From contig NZ_CP132294.1 of NCBI RefSeq assembly GCF_030734285.1, positions 3,596,001-3,660,000 on the forward strand: 64,000 bases of DNA. Reading direction: 5' to 3'. Below the pieces are notes generated by a model. That model saw nothing but the letters and a program-made list of their open reading frames with translations. It did not search any database and was not told the DNA's origin. The stretch is from Natronococcus sp. AD-5 (lineage in GTDB: Archaea > Halobacteriota > Halobacteria > Halobacteriales > Natrialbaceae). This document shows positions 61,461 through 64,000 of the stretch, in pieces (positions within the stretch are counted from its first letter, which is position 1; the number at the start of each line of letters is the position of its first letter). Both the position numbers and the translations under genes were made by a program.

Positions 61461-62162
61461 TTAGTACAGCAGACTGTGCGTCGCCGTCTCGTACTCGTCG
61501 GGGATTCGGTCCGCGACCACCGCCGGGTCCGTCTCGCCGTTGTGGTTGACCAGGTACGCCCGGCCGTACTCGTCGCCGTAGACGCCCTGGAAGTCGTAGA
61601 CGAAGCCGTAGACGTCGACGTCGTCGGGGACGTCCTCGGACTCCCGGAGGAACGCGACCTGGCGGTCGACGTTGTACTCGACGAGTTGGTTGATCACCGT
61701 CTCCTCGTCGGCTTCGGCATCGACGAGGTCGCTCTCCAGCGCCTCTTCGACGACCGGGACGAGCAGCTCGACCCACTTGTCGACGCCCCGCGGCCCGGGG
61801 TCGTCTCCGCCGGTCGCCACCTGGTAGGCCGCCGTAACGGCGCCACAGCCGGTGTGGCCGACGACGGCCGCGACGTCGGTTCCGGCGTGGTGGATCGGAT
61901 ACAGGACGCCGCCGTCGACGATCCGCTCGCCCTCGTCTTCGTCCCAGACCTGATTCCCGATGTTGCTCGGGGTGAAGACCGCTCCCGGCTGATCGACCCC
62001 CCACATCCGTTCCTGCGGGACTCGCGAATCCGAACAGCAGATCGAAACCACGTCCGGGCGTTGACCCGTCTGCACCCCGGCGAAGTAGCCGTCGGGCAGT
62101 TCCTCGACGTGGCCGTCGTTCCCTTCGAACAACTCGAGCAGGACGTCTTTCGTGTCGCCCAT
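61461..62162 (-). CDS. Beta-class carbonic anhydrase
   Basis: 233 residues from ATG 62162 (MGDTKDVLLELFEGNDGHVE). Zinc and catalytic motif ICCSDSRVPQERM (Cys, Asp-Ser-Arg) and VVGHTGCGAVTAAY (His, Cys) are intact. Plausible function is rapid CO2/bicarbonate exchange. The middle insertion (about 120-190) is acidic and haloarchaeal. Stands alone, divergent from the MDR oxidoreductase. Confidence 0.95.
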   Translation of the reverse strand: MGDTKDVLLELFEGNDGHVEELPDGYFAGVQTGQRPDVVSICCSDSRVPQERMWGVDQPGAVFTPSNIGNQVWDEDEGERIVDGGVLYPIHHAGTDVAAVVGHTGCGAVTAAYQVATGGDDPGPRGVDKWVELLVPVVEEALESDLVDAEADEETVINQLVEYNVDRQVAFLRESEDVPDDVDVYGFVYDFQGVYGDEYGRAYLVNHNGETDPAVVADRIPDEYETATHSLLY

Positions 62163-62288
62163 ACGAGAATGCCCGCGTACCGTGATCAAAACGGTTCTCC
62201 TTCGGTCGGAATTTGCGACCGGTTCGCGCTCCCCCCGACGAGGTTCCGCGAGCCGAATATTAACCTTTCGTCGCCGCCTTGAGGGGGT

Positions 62289-63305
62289 ATGGCAGAAACG
62301 AGACAGTGGCGACTGACGAGCCGCCCGACCGGCGAACCGAGCCGCGAGAACTTCGACCTCGTAACCGTCGAGCGCCCCGAACCGGGACCCGGCGAGGTGC
62401 TCGTCCGGACGCTGTACCAGTCGGTCGACCCGTACATGCGCGGTCGCATGCGCGACGCCGAGTCCTACGCGGAGCCGTGGGACGTCGGCGAGCCGATGCG
62501 GGCGGGCGTCGTCGCCGAGGTCGTCGAGTCGAACCACGACGACCTCGAGGACGGCGACGTCGTGACGGGGACCCTTCTCTGGGCGGAACACGCGGTCGCG
62601 GACGGCGACGACCTGCGGCGCGTCGATCCCGATCGCGGCCCGGTCTCGACGGCGCTCGGCGTGCTCGGGATGCCCGGCGTGACGGCCTACTTCGGGGTGC
62701 TCGACGTCGCGGAGCCCCGGCCCGGCGACACCGTCGTCGTCTCGGCCGCGGCCGGCGCGGTCGGCTCGGTCGCGGGCCAACTCGCCGGACTGAGCGGCGC
62801 GCGTGTGGTCGGCACGGCCGGCAGCGACGAGAAGACGGCCTGGCTCACCGACGAACTCGGCTTCGACGACGCGATCAACTACGAGACGACGGACGACCTC
62901 GGTGCAGCGATGGCCGAGGCCTGTCCGGACGGCGTCGACGTCTACTTCGACAACGTCGGCGGTCCGATCACCGACGCGGTCTGGCCGCTTTTGAACGTCC
63001 GCTCGCGCGTCGCCGTCTGCGGACAGATCGCGCTCTACAACGCGACGGAGGTTCCGACGGGACCGCGAAAGCTGGGCAAACTCATCGAGTCTCGCGCCCG
63101 CGTGGAGGGGCTTCTCGTCCGGGATTACGAGGACCGCTGGGGCGAGGCGCTCGATCGACTCTCGACGTTCGTCGCCGAGGACGAGATCCGCTACCGTGAG
63201 AACGTCGTCGAGGGATTCGAGAACGCCCCCGACGCGTTCCTCGGACTGTTCGAGGGCGAGAACATCGGGAAGCAACTCGTCCGGGTCGCGGAGCGAGAAG
63301 CGTAG
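62289..63305 (+). CDS. NADP-dependent MDR-family oxidoreductase
   Basis: 338 residues (MAETRQWRLTSRPTGEPSRE). Medium-chain dehydrogenase without zinc ligands, of the prostaglandin reductase/CurA type: YQSVDPYMRGRM near 50, GMPGVTAYFGVLD, the NADP Rossmann AAAGAVGSVAGQLAGLSGARVVG, and VDVYFDNVGG. It probably reduces alpha,beta-unsaturated carbonyls. TATA ATATTAAC (about 62256-62264) is about 29 bases upstream. Confidence 0.95.
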   Translation: MAETRQWRLTSRPTGEPSRENFDLVTVERPEPGPGEVLVRTLYQSVDPYMRGRMRDAESYAEPWDVGEPMRAGVVAEVVESNHDDLEDGDVVTGTLLWAEHAVADGDDLRRVDPDRGPVSTALGVLGMPGVTAYFGVLDVAEPRPGDTVVVSAAAGAVGSVAGQLAGLSGARVVGTAGSDEKTAWLTDELGFDDAINYETTDDLGAAMAEACPDGVDVYFDNVGGPITDAVWPLLNVRSRVAVCGQIALYNATEVPTGPRKLGKLIESRARVEGLLVRDYEDRWGEALDRLSTFVAEDEIRYRENVVEGFENAPDAFLGLFEGENIGKQLVRVAEREA

Positions 63306-63332
63306 TCCACCGAGGCGGGCGACGGGAGGCGT

Positions 63333-64000
63333 TCAGTCCGTCAGCCCGTAGCCGATCTTGAACAGATAGACGTCGATCGCGAGCACGACGGTCGTGAGCG
63401 CGGTGAGCACGCCGAGCGAGGCGAGCGGCGCGAACTCGGCGTAGGCCGCCGGCGCGATCTCGAGCAGGTCCGAGTACCCTAACAGTCCGTATCGGACGCC
63501 GTCGACCATGTAGACCATCGGATTCAGCAGGGAGACGGTCTGCCACGTCGACGGGAGGATGGTCAGCGAGTAGAAGACCGCTCCGAAGAACACCAGCGGC
63601 CGGAGGATGAACTGGTTCATGACGGTGAGGTCGTCGAAGTCTCTGGCGACGAGTCCGCCGATAATTCCGAAGCTCGAGAAGAGCGCGGCGATGACGACCA
63701 TCGTCGCGACGAGGTACAGCGCGTTCTCGACGGAGATGGGAACGAAGAGGCGACCCACGGCGGCGATGATGACGCCGACGATCAGCCCCCTGACCGAACT
63801 GGCGGCGACGTACGCGACCACCATCTCGGCGTACGACAGCGGCGAGGTGAGCGTCTCGTGGATGTACTCGTTCCACCGTCCGTGGAAGATGGAGAACGAG
63901 GCGTTTTCGAAGGCGTTCGAGATCGTCCCTAACACGACGAGGCCGGGGAGGATGAAGAGGATGTAGTCGAATCCCGCGATCTGGTCGATCCGACCGCCGA
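63333..64000 (-). CDS. ABC-2 type transporter permease, N-terminus off the window
   Basis: The frame is open from beyond base 64000 to the stop at 63333; about 222 residues are visible. Upstream residues read ...IAGFDYILFILPGLVVLGTI, then FENASFSIFHGRWNEYIHETLTSPLSY, the ABC-2 signature region, followed by four transmembrane helices (about 45-65, 75-100, 110-130, 175-195 of the visible part). It exports lipid, polysaccharide or drug with a separate ATPase, which should lie outside the window. Confidence 0.88.
   Translation of the reverse strand, partial: GGRIDQIAGFDYILFILPGLVVLGTISNAFENASFSIFHGRWNEYIHETLTSPLSYAEMVVAYVAASSVRGLIVGVIIAAVGRLFVPISVENALYLVATMVVIAALFSSFGIIGGLVARDFDDLTVMNQFILRPLVFFGAVFYSLTILPSTWQTVSLLNPMVYMVDGVRYGLLGYSDLLEIAPAAYAEFAPLASLGVLTALTTVVLAIDVYLFKIGYGLTD

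Overview
The window is a stretch of haloarchaeal chromosome, most likely from the Natrialbales, though that rank is an inference. The evidence is high GC, strongly acidic proteins, long mirror-image reading frames opposite real genes, Tat-type lipoprotein signals, mostly leaderless starts about 25-33 bases after a TATA box, and archaeal information-processing genes (SRP54, TFB, MCM, archaeal-type tRNA promoters). I see no integrase, transposase, CRISPR array or complete insertion element.

Layout. 0-15.6 kb is mixed core: an NTF2-like fragment, SRP54, a CBS-MaoC fusion, a UPF0200/UPF0201 pair, an acidic-repeat lipoprotein, tRNA-Arg(TCT), a glutamate-cysteine ligase-like enzyme, a cupredoxin-like lipoprotein, a universal stress protein, an M29 aminopeptidase, threonine aldolase, a phosphoesterase and a CDF transporter. 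15.8-22.8 kb holds an XPD/DinG-like helicase, a thiosulfate-uptake/sulfur-carrier operon (TsuA-like, TusA-like, rhodanese) and a membrane-anchored winged-helix protein. 23.0-32.1 kb is a complete arginine pathway of the LysW carrier type: argG-argH, then lysW-argX-argC-argB-argD-argE-argF with overlapping or abutting genes. 33-38.8 kb has threonine synthase, a TFB, MCM and a DUF502 protein. 39-43.6 kb is gene-poor and locally AT-rich, with a secreted beta-helix protein, several very small zinc-binding proteins, a frameshifted remnant and tRNA-Pro(TGG).

46.4-58.5 kb is an iron-acquisition island. A ferric-siderophore ABC importer (binding lipoprotein, ATPase, permease) diverges from a six-gene NRPS-independent siderophore operon: diaminobutyrate aminotransferase, diaminobutyrate decarboxylase, IucA/IucC synthetase, acetyltransferase, N-monooxygenase, second IucA/IucC synthetase. 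Four palindromes of the form TTAGG-N4-CCTAA lie at its promoters. The gene set fits a schizokinen-like citrate/hydroxamate siderophore. Immediately convergent to it is a flavodoxin-fold quinone-reductase/UbiA prenyltransferase fusion. The right end has a cupin, a second cold-shock gene, a frameshifted membrane gene, beta-carbonic anhydrase, an MDR oxidoreductase and the 3' part of an ABC-2 permease.

The most unusual observation is that both tRNA genes are followed by a similar 105-122 base element. Each contains an inverted copy of its own tRNA's T-arm and ends in a degenerate copy of that tRNA's 3' end, with the same altered T-loop (TTCACAAT for TTCAAAT) and a shared 15-base core.
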